Assembly: GCA_017478205.1 (NCBI GenBank) | Contig: JAFVDZ010000047.1 | Span: forward strand, 1 to 64,000 | Source of the DNA: Spirochaetales bacterium | Lineage (GTDB): Bacteria; Spirochaetota; Spirochaetia; Sphaerochaetales; Sphaerochaetaceae | Length of the DNA: 64,000 nt | Reading direction: 5' to 3' | Shown here: positions 39,713-47,962 of the stretch, in pieces | Layout of the letters: each line of letters opens with the position of its first letter | Numbering within the stretch: position 1 is the stretch's first letter | The notes under the pieces: generated by a model | Told to the model about the DNA's origin: nothing | Database searches by the model: none | Seen by the model: the letters and a program-made list of their open reading frames with translations, nothing else | Program-made: the position numbers and the translations under genes

Positions 39713-40972
39713 TTTGTTGTAAAAGGTGATCTTGCATGGAGTAAGAGCAAGAGTGAGCTTCAGAGTTTGAAGGATGGATACCTGGTAATCGAAAACGGTA
39801 AGATTGTCGGTGTCTTTGATAAACTTGATGAGAAGTATCGCTCATTTGAACTTCTTGATTATTCTGGAAAGTTGATCATTCCAGGATTCTATGATCTTCA
39901 TACACATGCACCACAGAACCACTTCAAGGGTCTTTTCATGGATTATCAACTCCTTGATTGGCTCAACAACTATACATTCCCAGAAGAAAGCCATTTCAAG
40001 AGTGAAGAATTCTATTCAAAAGCGTATGATGATTTCACTTCTGAAATAGCAAAGAGTGCCACAGTCGGTGTTGTCGCTTTCGCAACTATACATAGAGAAG
40101 CGACGCTATACCTCATGAAAGCACTTGAAAAGAGTGGTGTCCTTTCCTATGTCGGAAAGGTCAACATGGATAGAAACTCTCCTGACTACTACATAGAGAC
40201 GACAGAAGAGTCGATAAAGGAGACAGAAAGGTGGCTTGAGGATTGCAAGAAGCTTGATTTAAAACTCTCGAAGCCTATAATTACACCACGCTTCATTCCA
40301 TCTGTAACAGACCATCTAGCAAGAGAGCTTGGAAGATTTGCAAAGGAAGGTGGTTATCCTGTCCAGTCCCATCTGTCTGAGAATATGAGCGAGATTGGAT
40401 GGGTTCAGGAGCTCTGCCCTGAAAGTTCAAGCTATGCTGACGCATATAAGAATAGGGGACTTTGGGGTGAGACTAAGACTATTATGGCACACTGTGTCTG
40501 GTCGAGGATAAAGGAAGATGATCTTCTTAGAAATCCAAATTTATATGTAGCTCACTGTCCTGATTCGAACACAAATCTCTATTCAGGTATAGCTCCTTCA
40601 AAATATTATCTTGACAGTGGGATAAATATAGGCCTCGGTTCAGATGTTGCAGGTGGATCTTCCCTTTCACTTTTCAGAGCGATCACTGATGCTGTCAAAG
40701 CAAGTAAGTTAAGGTATAGAATGTTCGATCAGGATGATGGAATACTTTCTTTCCCAGAAGCTTTCTATATCGCGACAGAAGGAGGTGGCTCCTTCTTTGG
40801 GAATGCAGGCAGTTTCAAAAAAGGATTTGATGCTTCCTTTGTTGTCCTGGAAGAAGAAAATGCTTTGATCGTACCAAGACTCACAATTAGTGAAAGAGTT
40901 GAAAGGTATGCATATATGTCGCCAGAGAAGTCTGTCAGACACAAAATGGTCAAGGGAAAGCTGCTCTATTGA
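39704..40972 (+). CDS. guaD: Guanine deaminase
   Basis: Hydrolyses guanine to xanthine and ammonia; an amidohydrolase-superfamily zinc enzyme. The 422-aa protein shows PGFYDLHTHAPQ with the metal HxH at residues 66 and 68, VNMDRNSPDYY, PVQSHLSEN with a further His, MAHCVW, and GLGSDVAGGSSLS with the catalytic Asp. These match GuaD more closely than cytosine or hydroxyatrazine deaminases. ATG 39704 is used because GGAGG lies five bases before it; TTG 39692 is inside the switch. The guanine riboswitch immediately upstream supports both substrate and function. Confidence 0.92.
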   Translation: MNDFVVKGDLAWSKSKSELQSLKDGYLVIENGKIVGVFDKLDEKYRSFELLDYSGKLIIPGFYDLHTHAPQNHFKGLFMDYQLLDWLNNYTFPEESHFKSEEFYSKAYDDFTSEIAKSATVGVVAFATIHREATLYLMKALEKSGVLSYVGKVNMDRNSPDYYIETTEESIKETERWLEDCKKLDLKLSKPIITPRFIPSVTDHLARELGRFAKEGGYPVQSHLSENMSEIGWVQELCPESSSYADAYKNRGLWGETKTIMAHCVWSRIKEDDLLRNPNLYVAHCPDSNTNLYSGIAPSKYYLDSGINIGLGSDVAGGSSLSLFRAITDAVKASKLRYRMFDQDDGILSFPEAFYIATEGGGSFFGNAGSFKKGFDASFVVLEEENALIVPRLTISERVERYAYMSPEKSVRHKMVKGKLLY

Positions 40973-41066
40973 TAAAACTTGTATCATCCACTTGACCATG
41001 AGGTTTGAAAAAGTGCATACTGTCACGCGTAAATTTACAAATTATAGCTATAAGGAGGGCATATAA

Positions 41067-41156
41067 ATGCCTTGTGGTCGAAAGAGAAAGAAGCATAAGA
41101 TTGCAACTCATAAGAGAAAGAAAAGACTTAGAGCTAATAGACATAAGCATAAGTAA
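41067..41156 (+). CDS. AURKAIP1/COX24-domain small basic ribosomal-type protein
   Basis: A 29-aa, strongly basic protein (MPCGRKRKKHKIATHKRKKR then LRANRHKHK) with AAGGAGGGC ideally placed before ATG 41067 and a strong terminator after it. The KHKIATHKRKKRLR core matches the AURKAIP1/COX24 (mS38/bS22-like) family found in some bacteria and in mitochondrial small subunits, where it binds rRNA near the decoding site. It is short enough to be missed by automatic gene finders. Family assignment is by pattern. Confidence 0.82.
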   Translation: MPCGRKRKKHKIATHKRKKRLRANRHKHK

Positions 41157-41190
41157 GTTTCTTGATGCATAAATTGCTTTATTTGATCTG

Positions 41191-41220
41191 CAGGAGTCTT
41201 TGGACTCCTGTTTTTTTTTT
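41191..41220 (+). terminator. Strong Rho-independent terminator after the 29-aa gene
   Basis: CAGGAGTC (41191-41198) pairs with GACTCCTG (41203-41210), loop TTTG, followed by ten T residues. Confidence 0.92.
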
Positions 41221-41840
41221 CATTGTAGGAATGGCGATATATTTTTATTGACTTTACTTTCAAGTTCTTCTCGATCAAGTCCAGTAAGAATTGAAATCTC
41301 ATTGTAGACATTCTCAAGTACATGTTGCTCTTCATTTGAAACTTCCATATCTGTTTCAAGCACGAAGGGTAGTGTTATGAGTTTGTTGATATCTCTAGTC
41401 TTGAGTGATCTCGGACCAAGAGAAATTGTTCCACCGAGCCTTGTGAAGGATAGAGCACTCTCATATGAACCAGTAAAGCCATGAAGCATGAATGGAGTAT
41501 CGATCTTATATTCTTTCAGAAGACGAAGCATCTCATCATATCTACCAACTAGATGCAAGATGAAAGGACGCTTGCTCTCTTTAAGGTAGGAAAGCATATC
41601 GCTCATGAATGGAATATCACATTCCATTCTGAATCTTCTATCAAGCCCGATCTCCCCGCATAGAGCACTCTTGTCATTTTCAAGTGCCTCGATGAGTATG
41701 TTGCTACAATTGGTTTTGGGAAAAAGAATACCATAGGCTCTATGTTTGTAATTCTTCAATAATTGATACTCATCGAGAAAAGATGATGCGACAAGGCAAT
41801 TGTCCCTTATTTCCTTTATATGTGCATGAGAGTCGAACAT
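41220..41840 (-). CDS. TatD-family metal-dependent hydrolase
   Basis: A 206-aa member of the TatD family of metal-dependent DNases and relatives, shorter than the usual 255-265 aa. The metal-binding start is MFDSHAHI (His5 and His7), ALCGEIGLDRRF carries the Glu, PFILHLVGRYDE and FMLHGFTGSYE further His residues, and ETDMEV the catalytic Asp. Several loops between these are shortened. It stands alone, converging on the 29-aa gene. Function could be DNA end processing or another hydrolysis. Confidence 0.82.
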   Translation of the reverse strand: MFDSHAHIKEIRDNCLVASSFLDEYQLLKNYKHRAYGILFPKTNCSNILIEALENDKSALCGEIGLDRRFRMECDIPFMSDMLSYLKESKRPFILHLVGRYDEMLRLLKEYKIDTPFMLHGFTGSYESALSFTRLGGTISLGPRSLKTRDINKLITLPFVLETDMEVSNEEQHVLENVYNEISILTGLDREELESKVNKNISPFLQ

Positions 41841-41908
41841 ATCAATAATTTACACCAATCCTGAAGTAATTACTGTACAAAGTTCACTAGAGTGGACAAA
41901 ATAAATCA

Positions 41909-43864
41909 ATGCTTGTATACCACCTGATTCCAGAAGCTATATCTCTTCTTCTATATCTTATAACAACTATCTATGTCCTCGGAGAGAAGGAAATGCTCAG
42001 AAAGGAAGATAGGGGAAGGTTTTTCCGTGTCGCTATCTGGGCAACTCTTACTATAGTTCAGAATTTCTTTTCAGCCCTTCTGGTCATGGGTATCCTGATC
42101 TTCCCAAAGCCCCTCAATTTTGTCATGCAGACACTCTATTATGTCTTTGTCATCTATCTTGAGGTTGCCATGTTCGATCTGATCCTTGGGACTATCAGGC
42201 TGTATACACCAAACCAGAAGAGAATGGATATATTTGTTATTGCATCAAGGGCAATTGCCCTTATGGGACTTCTTTGTATCCTTTTGAACTTCAAGTCTGC
42301 CTTGATCTTTTCAATTGAAGGTGAACATCAACTGTACGTAAGGGGACCACTCAACTTTATATCCGCAATCCCTGGTTCCTTGATGATCTTCATCATAATA
42401 ATCTGCTTCTTGCTCGAAAGAGAGTATATTCCACCTCAGTTCATGAGGATTACTGGCTATATGCCTCTCTTTGCAATACTCATCATGCTTGTTCAGATTT
42501 CATTTAGAAATATGCAGCTGACAGGTTTGATAAGTTTTGTTGTTGCCTTCTTCTGGCTGCTGAACATTGCATCCAATACTTTGCTTACTGATACATTGAC
42601 AGGCCTTGGCAACATGAAGCTGATGAACTCATCTCTAAGTTACTTCTTTGACAAGAATATTGAATTCGGTCTCTTTGTGATTAACATCAGCAATCTTCAG
42701 AAACTCAGAAATGAACTTGGGCCGAGAACATCTGATAGCCTCTTGATGAATGTTGCTACTAAGCTTTCATCCCTGGCAGAAACGAAGCAGGTTTTCAGAA
42801 TCCTAAATAAGGAGAAGTTCGTAGTAGTTGGACCATCACCATCAGAAGGTAGTTCGAATATCTTCTGTACAAGGCTTCTCAATCTGTTTTCAGAAATGTG
42901 GCATGTCGATGGCTCCGATATCGGTCTCAAGACAGAAATTACTCTGATTCCTTGTCCTGTTGTTGCAAAAGATATGAGTGAGCTTACTAGATTATTCGAA
43001 TACATAAGTTCAACAAGATTCATCACTGATAATGATACAGACAATATCATCTTCAATATCTGTGACCTCAAGATGAAAGAGAAGATATACAGACAGGAGT
43101 ATGTGCTTTCACTTTTGATAAAGACGCTAGAGAAGGGTGAGATGGAGTTCTGCTTCCAGCCGATTTTCAGCAAGCACGGTATCTACAATGGGCATGCAGA
43201 GTGTCTTGCGAGGCTCTATGACCCAAAGACAGGAACATATATCCCACCATCAGAATTCATTTCACTTGCTGAGAAGGAAGGTCTTATTGGCGCCATTGGT
43301 AGAGCTGGTCTTGAATCTTCTTGCAAGATAATTAAGGATGCACTTGATAACGGGCTAAAGGCACCGATTATCTCTGTCAATTTCTCGGCACGTCAATTCT
43401 ATAGCAAGAATATCGTCTCTTCAGTTGTCGATGTTTTAGAAAAATATTCTGTTCCAGCAAAGTATATAAAGATTGAGATCACCGAAAGTTATCTCATTGA
43501 GAACTATGATGTTGTAAAAAGAGCAATGCTTTCACTTGAAAAAAGGGGAATTGGTTTCTATCTTGATGACTTTGGTTCGAGGTACTCCTCGATATCGAGA
43601 TATATCAATTTACCATTTGAATGTATCAAGCTAGACCATACACTTCTGGTTGCAGCTTATGGTAATGAGAAATCTGATATATTCCTGAAAGCTATTATTC
43701 CATGCTTCATGGAGCTTGGTTATAATATCATATTTGAAGGTGTCGAAAAGCAAGAAACTTTCGATTATGTCAAACAGTTTGGTGACGTTTCTATCCAGGG
43801 ATTCTTCTTCTCTAGGCCTATCAGTTTTAAAGACTTCTGTATACTTTCGAGGGATAATGAATAA
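41909..43864 (+). CDS. Membrane-anchored EAL phosphodiesterase with degenerate GGDEF domain
   Basis: A 651-aa protein predicted to hydrolyse cyclic di-GMP. About seven membrane helices fill residues 1-220. A GGDEF-like domain (about 225-370) keeps the entry motif DTLTGLGNMKLMN but has NKEKF in place of GGDEF, so it is probably not a cyclase and may bind GTP or act structurally. The EAL domain (about 385-651) has ECLAR for EALxR, SVNFSARQF, KIEITES, YLDDFGSRYSS, CIKLDH, FEGVEKQE and IQGFFFSRP, so the main metal and catalytic residues are present. It overlaps the DUF1294 gene by 8 nt. Confidence 0.9.
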   Translation: MLVYHLIPEAISLLLYLITTIYVLGEKEMLRKEDRGRFFRVAIWATLTIVQNFFSALLVMGILIFPKPLNFVMQTLYYVFVIYLEVAMFDLILGTIRLYTPNQKRMDIFVIASRAIALMGLLCILLNFKSALIFSIEGEHQLYVRGPLNFISAIPGSLMIFIIIICFLLEREYIPPQFMRITGYMPLFAILIMLVQISFRNMQLTGLISFVVAFFWLLNIASNTLLTDTLTGLGNMKLMNSSLSYFFDKNIEFGLFVINISNLQKLRNELGPRTSDSLLMNVATKLSSLAETKQVFRILNKEKFVVVGPSPSEGSSNIFCTRLLNLFSEMWHVDGSDIGLKTEITLIPCPVVAKDMSELTRLFEYISSTRFITDNDTDNIIFNICDLKMKEKIYRQEYVLSLLIKTLEKGEMEFCFQPIFSKHGIYNGHAECLARLYDPKTGTYIPPSEFISLAEKEGLIGAIGRAGLESSCKIIKDALDNGLKAPIISVNFSARQFYSKNIVSSVVDVLEKYSVPAKYIKIEITESYLIENYDVVKRAMLSLEKRGIGFYLDDFGSRYSSISRYINLPFECIKLDHTLLVAAYGNEKSDIFLKAIIPCFMELGYNIIFEGVEKQETFDYVKQFGDVSIQGFFFSRPISFKDFCILSRDNE

Positions 43865-44141
43865 GTTTGTTCTATTGGTGCTGATCTATTTTCTGTGTAT
43901 GAATCTTTTTGGTTTTCTTTCTATGTTCATTGATAAAAGACTTGCGGTCAAAGAAAAGAGGAGAATCTCTGAGAGAGCTCTCTTTACCTTTGCTCTCTTG
44001 GGTGGAAGTTTGGGTAGCATTCTTGGAATGAAGAGTTTTCATCACAAGACTCAGCATTGGTATTTCAAATATGGAATGCCCTTGATTTTGCTGCTTCAGC
44101 TTGCTTTAGCTGCTTTTCTTGTGGTAAAAACACATCAATGA
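43857..44141 (+). CDS. DUF1294 membrane protein
   Basis: A 94-aa small inner-membrane protein. Helix 1 (FVLLVLIYFLCMNLFGFLSMF) is followed by the family motif IDKRLAVKEKRRISERALFTFALLGGSLGSILGMKSFHHKTQHWYFKYGMPLILLLQ and a final helix. The DK-A-x-x-x-x-RI-xE and H-KT motifs are typical of DUF1294. ATG 43857 is chosen because it begins directly after GAGGGATA and the family starts there; it overlaps the EAL gene by 8 nt. The function is unknown. Confidence 0.85.
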   Translation: MNKFVLLVLIYFLCMNLFGFLSMFIDKRLAVKEKRRISERALFTFALLGGSLGSILGMKSFHHKTQHWYFKYGMPLILLLQLALAAFLVVKTHQ

Positions 44142-44279
44142 TGTTATATTTGTCCATTTTTTGTGAATTTTTAAACAGAAATATTAAAAATGTACTGTTA
44201 AAACTACAAAAAAAGTACTAAATTACAGTCAAAATTTTTAAATCACTAGCTAGATGAAGGCTTCAGAACGTTTGAACTG
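44142..44279. other. AT-rich leader region upstream of the glycine riboswitch
   Basis: Very AT-rich; it must carry the promoter for the riboswitch-symporter transcript, but I cannot pick out a convincing pair of boxes. No gene seen. Confidence 0.5.
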
Positions 44280-44281
44280 CT

Positions 44282-44374
44282 GCTGGATAGCACTCCGGAG
44301 AATCCCATACTGGGTACCGAAGGGGCAAGGGAAGCAAGCGCTTCCTCAATCTCTCAGGTAAAAGGAAGGAGAAG
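44282..44374 (+). promoter_or_regulatory. Glycine riboswitch (single aptamer)
   Basis: The core matches the glycine aptamer: CCGGAGAATCCC, GGTACCGAAGGGGCAAGG, the P3b hairpin GGAAGC-AAGC-GCTTCC (44330-44345), then AATCTCTCAGGTAAAAGGA and GGAG. Only one complete aptamer is present; the hairpin TCCAC-GTT-GTGGA within GAAGGGAC/GTCCTTC (44371-44405) may take the place of the usual partner (ghost) aptamer. CTTCCTC (44341-44347, P3b) is exactly complementary to GAGGAAG (44435-44441) at the SD, so aptamer folding may free the ribosome site. Context (amino-acid symporter) supports glycine. Confidence 0.85.
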
Positions 44375-44444
44375 GGACTTATTTCCACGTTGTGGACATG
44401 TCCTTCTGGAGAAGATGTGATGGATCAGATTCAGGAGGAAGGGC

Positions 44445-45947
44445 ATGGAAGCTCTAATCAATGTAATTGCATTCATCAACTCGAATATCCTTTGGGGTAT
44501 TCCTCTAATTGTTGCCATTATGGGCACTGGCTTGATTCTGAGTATCAGATCAAGGTTCTTGCAGGTCAGGAAATTCAATGAATCCCTGGAAAGCACAATT
44601 GTTCCAACTGTCAAGTCGATTTTCAAATCCGACAAGGACAATGAAGATTTGGAAAAGAGTGAGATTACCCAGTTCCAGGCATTTTCAGCTGCTATCAGTG
44701 GAACAGTAGGTACAGGTAATATCGTTGGCGTTGCTGGTGCTATGCTCGCAGGTGGACCTGGTGCTGTATTCTGGATGTGGGTATCTGCATTCTTTGGTCT
44801 CGTAACCAACTACTCAGAAAATGTCCTTGGTCTCTATTTCAGGAAGAAGGACCAGGCTGGAGATATCTCTGGTGGTCCTATGTACTACATCAGCGAAGGT
44901 CTTGGAATGAAGAGCCTTGCATTCATCTTCTCATTCTGCTGTCTTCTCGCTGCAGTCGGTATGGGTATGGTTCAGGCAAATTCACTCTCTGGAACTGTAC
45001 AGGCCGCTATTTCACAAGATCCTAACCAGAGACTTGCTATTGCACTTTTCATTGGTACAATAGTTTCTGTTATCACAGGTCTTATTGTTCTTGGTGGTAT
45101 CAAGAGAATCGGTGCAGTTGCATCTTTGCTTGTTCCATTCATGGCACTTCTTTTCATGATCTGTACTGTTATCGTCCTGATTGTTAATTACAAGTATATC
45201 CCATTCGCTTTCTCTGAAATTTTCTCCGGAGCATTCTCACTAAAGTCAGTTACAGGTGGTGTCTTTGGTTATGTAATTACAATGGGTATGAGATATGGCT
45301 TTGCTCGTGGTGTATTCTCCAATGAAGCAGGTCTTGGTTCATCTGTAATTGCACACTCTGCATCAAGCACAAAGGAACCTGTTCTTCAGGGGCTTTGGGG
45401 TATATTCGAAGTCTTCTTCGATACATTTGTAATCTGTACACTCACAGCAATCACATTGATAGTTGTAGGTAAGAGCTCAGGTGTTATCGATTTTGCCAAT
45501 ATCGCAGCAAATGGCGCAATTAGCAAGAATGATATTGCATCATTGGCATTCAGCGAGACATTTGGTTCTATCGGTATGATTATCTTCTCTGTCATCATTC
45601 CTCTCTTTGCATTTACGACCATTCTTGCTTGGTCCTTCTATGGTGTTAAGGCTTGTACCTTTATCTTTTCAAAGCATGTAAAGAAAGCATCATTTGTATT
45701 CCTTCTTGTCTACGTCGTAATGCTTTTCCTTGGTGCGATTGCAAAGTCAGATCTTGTCTGGGAGCTTTCTGATATGTTCAATGCTCTCATGGCTCTTCCA
45801 AACCTCTTTGCTCTCGTTCTCCTTTCTGGAACTATTGTCAAGATTAGTGACAACTATTTCAGAAGAAAGGATGGTGAGGATATCGAACCAATGCTATCTG
45901 CATATCCAGAGAGAAATAGAGAGCTTGCAAAGAGCCTGGACAAATAA
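44445..45947 (+). CDS. AGCS-family sodium:alanine/glycine symporter
   Basis: A 500-aa inner-membrane symporter of the alanine or glycine:cation symporter family. Family motifs are ILWGIPLIVAIMGTGLILSIRSRFLQVRKF, AFSAAISGTVGTGNIVGVAGAMLAGGPGAVFWMWVSAFFGLVTNYSE, FRKKDQAGDISGGPMYYISEGL and ARGVFSNEAGLGSSVIAHSAS. About ten membrane helices. ATG 44445 has AGGAGGAAGGG upstream. Control by a glycine riboswitch suggests glycine transport. A terminator-like hairpin follows at 45983. Confidence 0.94.
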   Translation: MEALINVIAFINSNILWGIPLIVAIMGTGLILSIRSRFLQVRKFNESLESTIVPTVKSIFKSDKDNEDLEKSEITQFQAFSAAISGTVGTGNIVGVAGAMLAGGPGAVFWMWVSAFFGLVTNYSENVLGLYFRKKDQAGDISGGPMYYISEGLGMKSLAFIFSFCCLLAAVGMGMVQANSLSGTVQAAISQDPNQRLAIALFIGTIVSVITGLIVLGGIKRIGAVASLLVPFMALLFMICTVIVLIVNYKYIPFAFSEIFSGAFSLKSVTGGVFGYVITMGMRYGFARGVFSNEAGLGSSVIAHSASSTKEPVLQGLWGIFEVFFDTFVICTLTAITLIVVGKSSGVIDFANIAANGAISKNDIASLAFSETFGSIGMIIFSVIIPLFAFTTILAWSFYGVKACTFIFSKHVKKASFVFLLVYVVMLFLGAIAKSDLVWELSDMFNALMALPNLFALVLLSGTIVKISDNYFRRKDGEDIEPMLSAYPERNRELAKSLDK

Positions 45948-45982
45948 GACTTGAATGTTTGATCGATAGACTTTAATCTCAT

Positions 45983-46020
45983 AGGTGATTCGATACTCTT
46001 CGGATCACCTTAGATTTTTT
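45983..46020 (+). terminator. Terminator after the symporter gene
   Basis: AGGTGAT (45983-45989) pairs with ATCACCT (46004-46010), extended by CG/CG inside, then TAGATTTTTT. It ends only 12 nt before the next ATG (46033). Confidence 0.78.
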
Positions 46021-46032
46021 AGAGAAAGTTCT

Positions 46033-46710
46033 ATGTTGTTTTTGAAGATTTTCCTTGCAGTCTTTATCGCTGAGATGGGCGATAAGACGCAACTTATGCT
46101 TGTTGCACTTACGAATCGATATAAGGTAAGGGATATCGTTGTTGGCACATTTTTTGCAATTCTTGTTCTAAATATCATTGCTGTGCTTGCAGGTGGACTT
46201 GTTGGGAAGTTCATTCCTCTTTATATGATCAAGTTGATCGCATCCCTTGCTTTTCTTTACTTTGCACTTTCTTGTTTGAGAGTTGATTCTGATGATTCTG
46301 ATGCCAGAACTAATTCTATTGCATTTGCTCCACTTGCAGTATTCTGCACCTTCTTTATCGCAGAGCTAGGAGATAAGACTCAGCTTATTGCGATAACATT
46401 TGGTGCAAATGAGGGGCTTGAAAATGCTCTGTATATAATATTGAGCTCGTCATTGGGATTATTTGCTGCAGACATCATTGGCATGATGGTTGGCTATCTC
46501 TTGAGTTCACGCCTTCCAGAAGACTACCTGAAGCTTCTCTCTTACATTATCTTTTCAATATTTGGACTTAGAAATCTCCCAATTGCTCTTGATATGATGT
46601 TTGTTGACAATGAGAGTTTGGAGCTTGCTCTATTCATATGTTTTGCATCTATCTTTTCCTTGTTGTCTGTTCATCTATTTTTATCAAATAGAAAGGAAAA
46701 AAGTTCCTGA
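46033..46710 (+). CDS. GDT1/TMEM165 (UPF0016) family cation exporter
   Basis: A 225-aa membrane protein with two homologous halves, each carrying the family motif: FIAEMGDKTQL (residues about 12-22) and FIAELGDKTQL (about 106-116). The acidic E-x-G-D pairs form the cation path; bacterial relatives export Mn2+ or Ca2+. About six helices are visible. ATG 46033 is used as the first residue before the first helix; earlier in-frame starts fall inside the preceding terminator hairpin. I see no manganese riboswitch upstream. Confidence 0.88.
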   Translation: MLFLKIFLAVFIAEMGDKTQLMLVALTNRYKVRDIVVGTFFAILVLNIIAVLAGGLVGKFIPLYMIKLIASLAFLYFALSCLRVDSDDSDARTNSIAFAPLAVFCTFFIAELGDKTQLIAITFGANEGLENALYIILSSSLGLFAADIIGMMVGYLLSSRLPEDYLKLLSYIIFSIFGLRNLPIALDMMFVDNESLELALFICFASIFSLLSVHLFLSNRKEKSS

Positions 46711-46742
46711 CCCTGCTTGAGCTTTTGTACCATGCATGATAG

Positions 46743-46748
46743 TATAAT
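46743..46748 (+). promoter_or_regulatory. -10 box of the rpsF operon
   Basis: A perfect TATAAT. The best -35-like TTGAGC (46717-46722) would need a 20-bp spacer, so the -35 is uncertain. Confidence 0.55.
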
Positions 46749-46759
46749 TAAGCCTCTTT

Positions 46760-46780
46760 ATCCGCTCGGTCAGGGCGGAT
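46760..46780 (+). promoter_or_regulatory. Leader hairpin of the rpsF operon
   Basis: ATCCGC (46760-46765) pairs with GCGGAT (46775-46780) around the 9-nt loop TCGGTCAGG, 26 nt before the rpsF start. An S6:S18-binding leader is known upstream of rpsF in many bacteria; this hairpin is a candidate, but I cannot confirm the consensus. Confidence 0.5.
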
Positions 46781-46805
46781 CAATTTAGTCCATAAGGAGG
46801 AATTC

Positions 46806-47087
46806 ATGAGAAATTATGAGTTCACCGTCATCTTAGATCAGAATGATGATAAGATGGCTGAAGGTCTCAAGTTCGTACTTGCTACCTTCGAAAAGAATGG
46901 TGTTGAAATCACCAAGCAGGATGATATGGGAGTAAAGACTCTCGCATATCTCATCAACAAGCAGGAGAAGGGCCACTACGTCTACTTCGAGCTCTCTGCA
47001 GATCCTTCCAAGATCGCAAAGATCAGTCACGAATTCCAGCTCAGTACCCTCGTTCTCAAGTTCCTGTTCGTAAACCCAGAGAAGTAA
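46806..47087 (+). CDS. rpsF: Ribosomal protein bS6
   Basis: A 93-aa small-subunit protein that binds the central domain of 16S rRNA together with S18. MRNYEFTVILDQND, GVKTLAYLINKQEKGHYVYFELSADPSKI and LRFLFV-like LVLKFLFVNPEK are characteristic; it lacks a long acidic tail. AAGGAGGAATTC precedes ATG 46806. First gene of the rpsF-ssb-rpsR-DUF2232-rplI-dnaB operon. Confidence 0.95.
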   Translation: MRNYEFTVILDQNDDKMAEGLKFVLATFEKNGVEITKQDDMGVKTLAYLINKQEKGHYVYFELSADPSKIAKISHEFQLSTLVLKFLFVNPEK

Positions 47088-47114
47088 TTCTTACTGGGAT
47101 TTGGAGGAAGATAT

Positions 47115-47654
47115 ATGCCTGCAGATATTAACAGTGTATTTCTAATTGGAAGACTCACCAGAGAGAGCGAATATCGTGTATCTCAGAATGGTGGGGCTGT
47201 TGTGCGTTTTTCAATTGCTGTCAACCGCAGAAAGAGGACGGGTGAGAACAATTGGGAAGATGAAGCCAACTTCTTCAACTGTGTCTACATGGGTAGGGCA
47301 GCTGAATCTGTTAATCAGTATCTTGAAAAGGGCCGCCAGGTTGCAATCCAGGGTGAGCTCAGACAGAGCAGATGGACAGACCAGCAGGGTCAGGCTCGTT
47401 CGACTGTAGAAATCTTTGTTAACAATCTTGAGTTGCTTTCTTCCCCTCAGGGTGGTGGACAGAGAAGTGCCAGTGCACCTTCAAATGGCAATTGGAACTC
47501 GGATAATTCTTCCCAGTATTCCAGGCCATCGACCACTCAGAACAGTAATAGAGGACAGGCAGGTAGCTACACTATGAGACAATCCTCAAGTGAAGATTTG
47601 CCTGACTTCAATGTCGGACCAGAGCAATACTCTGACGACGAAGTACCATTTTAA
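47115..47654 (+). CDS. ssb: Single-stranded DNA-binding protein
   Basis: A 179-aa SSB: an N-terminal OB fold (about 1-110, with [32 protein letters not shown] and [17 protein letters not shown]), then a disordered Gln/Ser/Asn/Gly-rich linker, and a C-terminal acidic tip DDEVPF that recruits partner proteins. Length and tail are standard. It lies between rpsF and rpsR as in many bacteria, so replication and translation genes share a transcript. Confidence 0.96.
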   Translation: MPADINSVFLIGRLTRESEYRVSQNGGAVVRFSIAVNRRKRTGENNWEDEANFFNCVYMGRAAESVNQYLEKGRQVAIQGELRQSRWTDQQGQARSTVEIFVNNLELLSSPQGGGQRSASAPSNGNWNSDNSSQYSRPSTTQNSNRGQAGSYTMRQSSSEDLPDFNVGPEQYSDDEVPF

Positions 47655-47674
47655 CAGTTAGGAGATTAAAAAAA

Positions 47675-47962
47675 ATGCGTGACGATAACGAATCATTCGT
47701 AAATGACAAGGATGCAGCTGGAAGAGATAGAAAGCTAGGTGCTCGCAAGATGGGTTTCAAGAAGAAGGTCTGTAAGTTCTGTCAGGCTGGCGTACCAGCA
47801 GCTGACTACAAGAACCCAGACGCACTGCGCAGATATATTACCGAGAGAGGAAAGATTCTTCCTGCTCACATCACCGGTACCTGTGCAAAGCATCAGAGAG
47901 CCCTCAACAACGAAATCAAGAAGGCAAGAGTTCTCGCTTACCTTCCATTTGAGAAGCAGTGA
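47675..47962 (+). CDS. rpsR: Ribosomal protein bS18
   Basis: A 95-aa protein with an N-terminal acidic extension ([20 protein letters not shown]) before the conserved core [60 protein letters not shown]. The CKFC pair and a third Cys (TGTCAKH) could bind zinc as in C+ type S18. GGAG precedes ATG 47675. Its stop overlaps the next gene's GTG start. Confidence 0.95.
   Translation: MRDDNESFVNDKDAAGRDRKLGARKMGFKKKVCKFCQAGVPAADYKNPDALRRYITERGKILPAHITGTCAKHQRALNNEIKKARVLAYLPFEKQ

Noticed and set aside
44375-44440. A second complete glycine aptamer
   Set aside because: The region folds as a simple hairpin and lacks the conserved aptamer core; at most it is a ghost partner.
45948-46032. A manganese (yybP-ykoY) riboswitch upstream of the GDT1-type exporter
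   Set aside because: The region is short and is accounted for by the symporter terminator; the conserved loop motifs are not seen.
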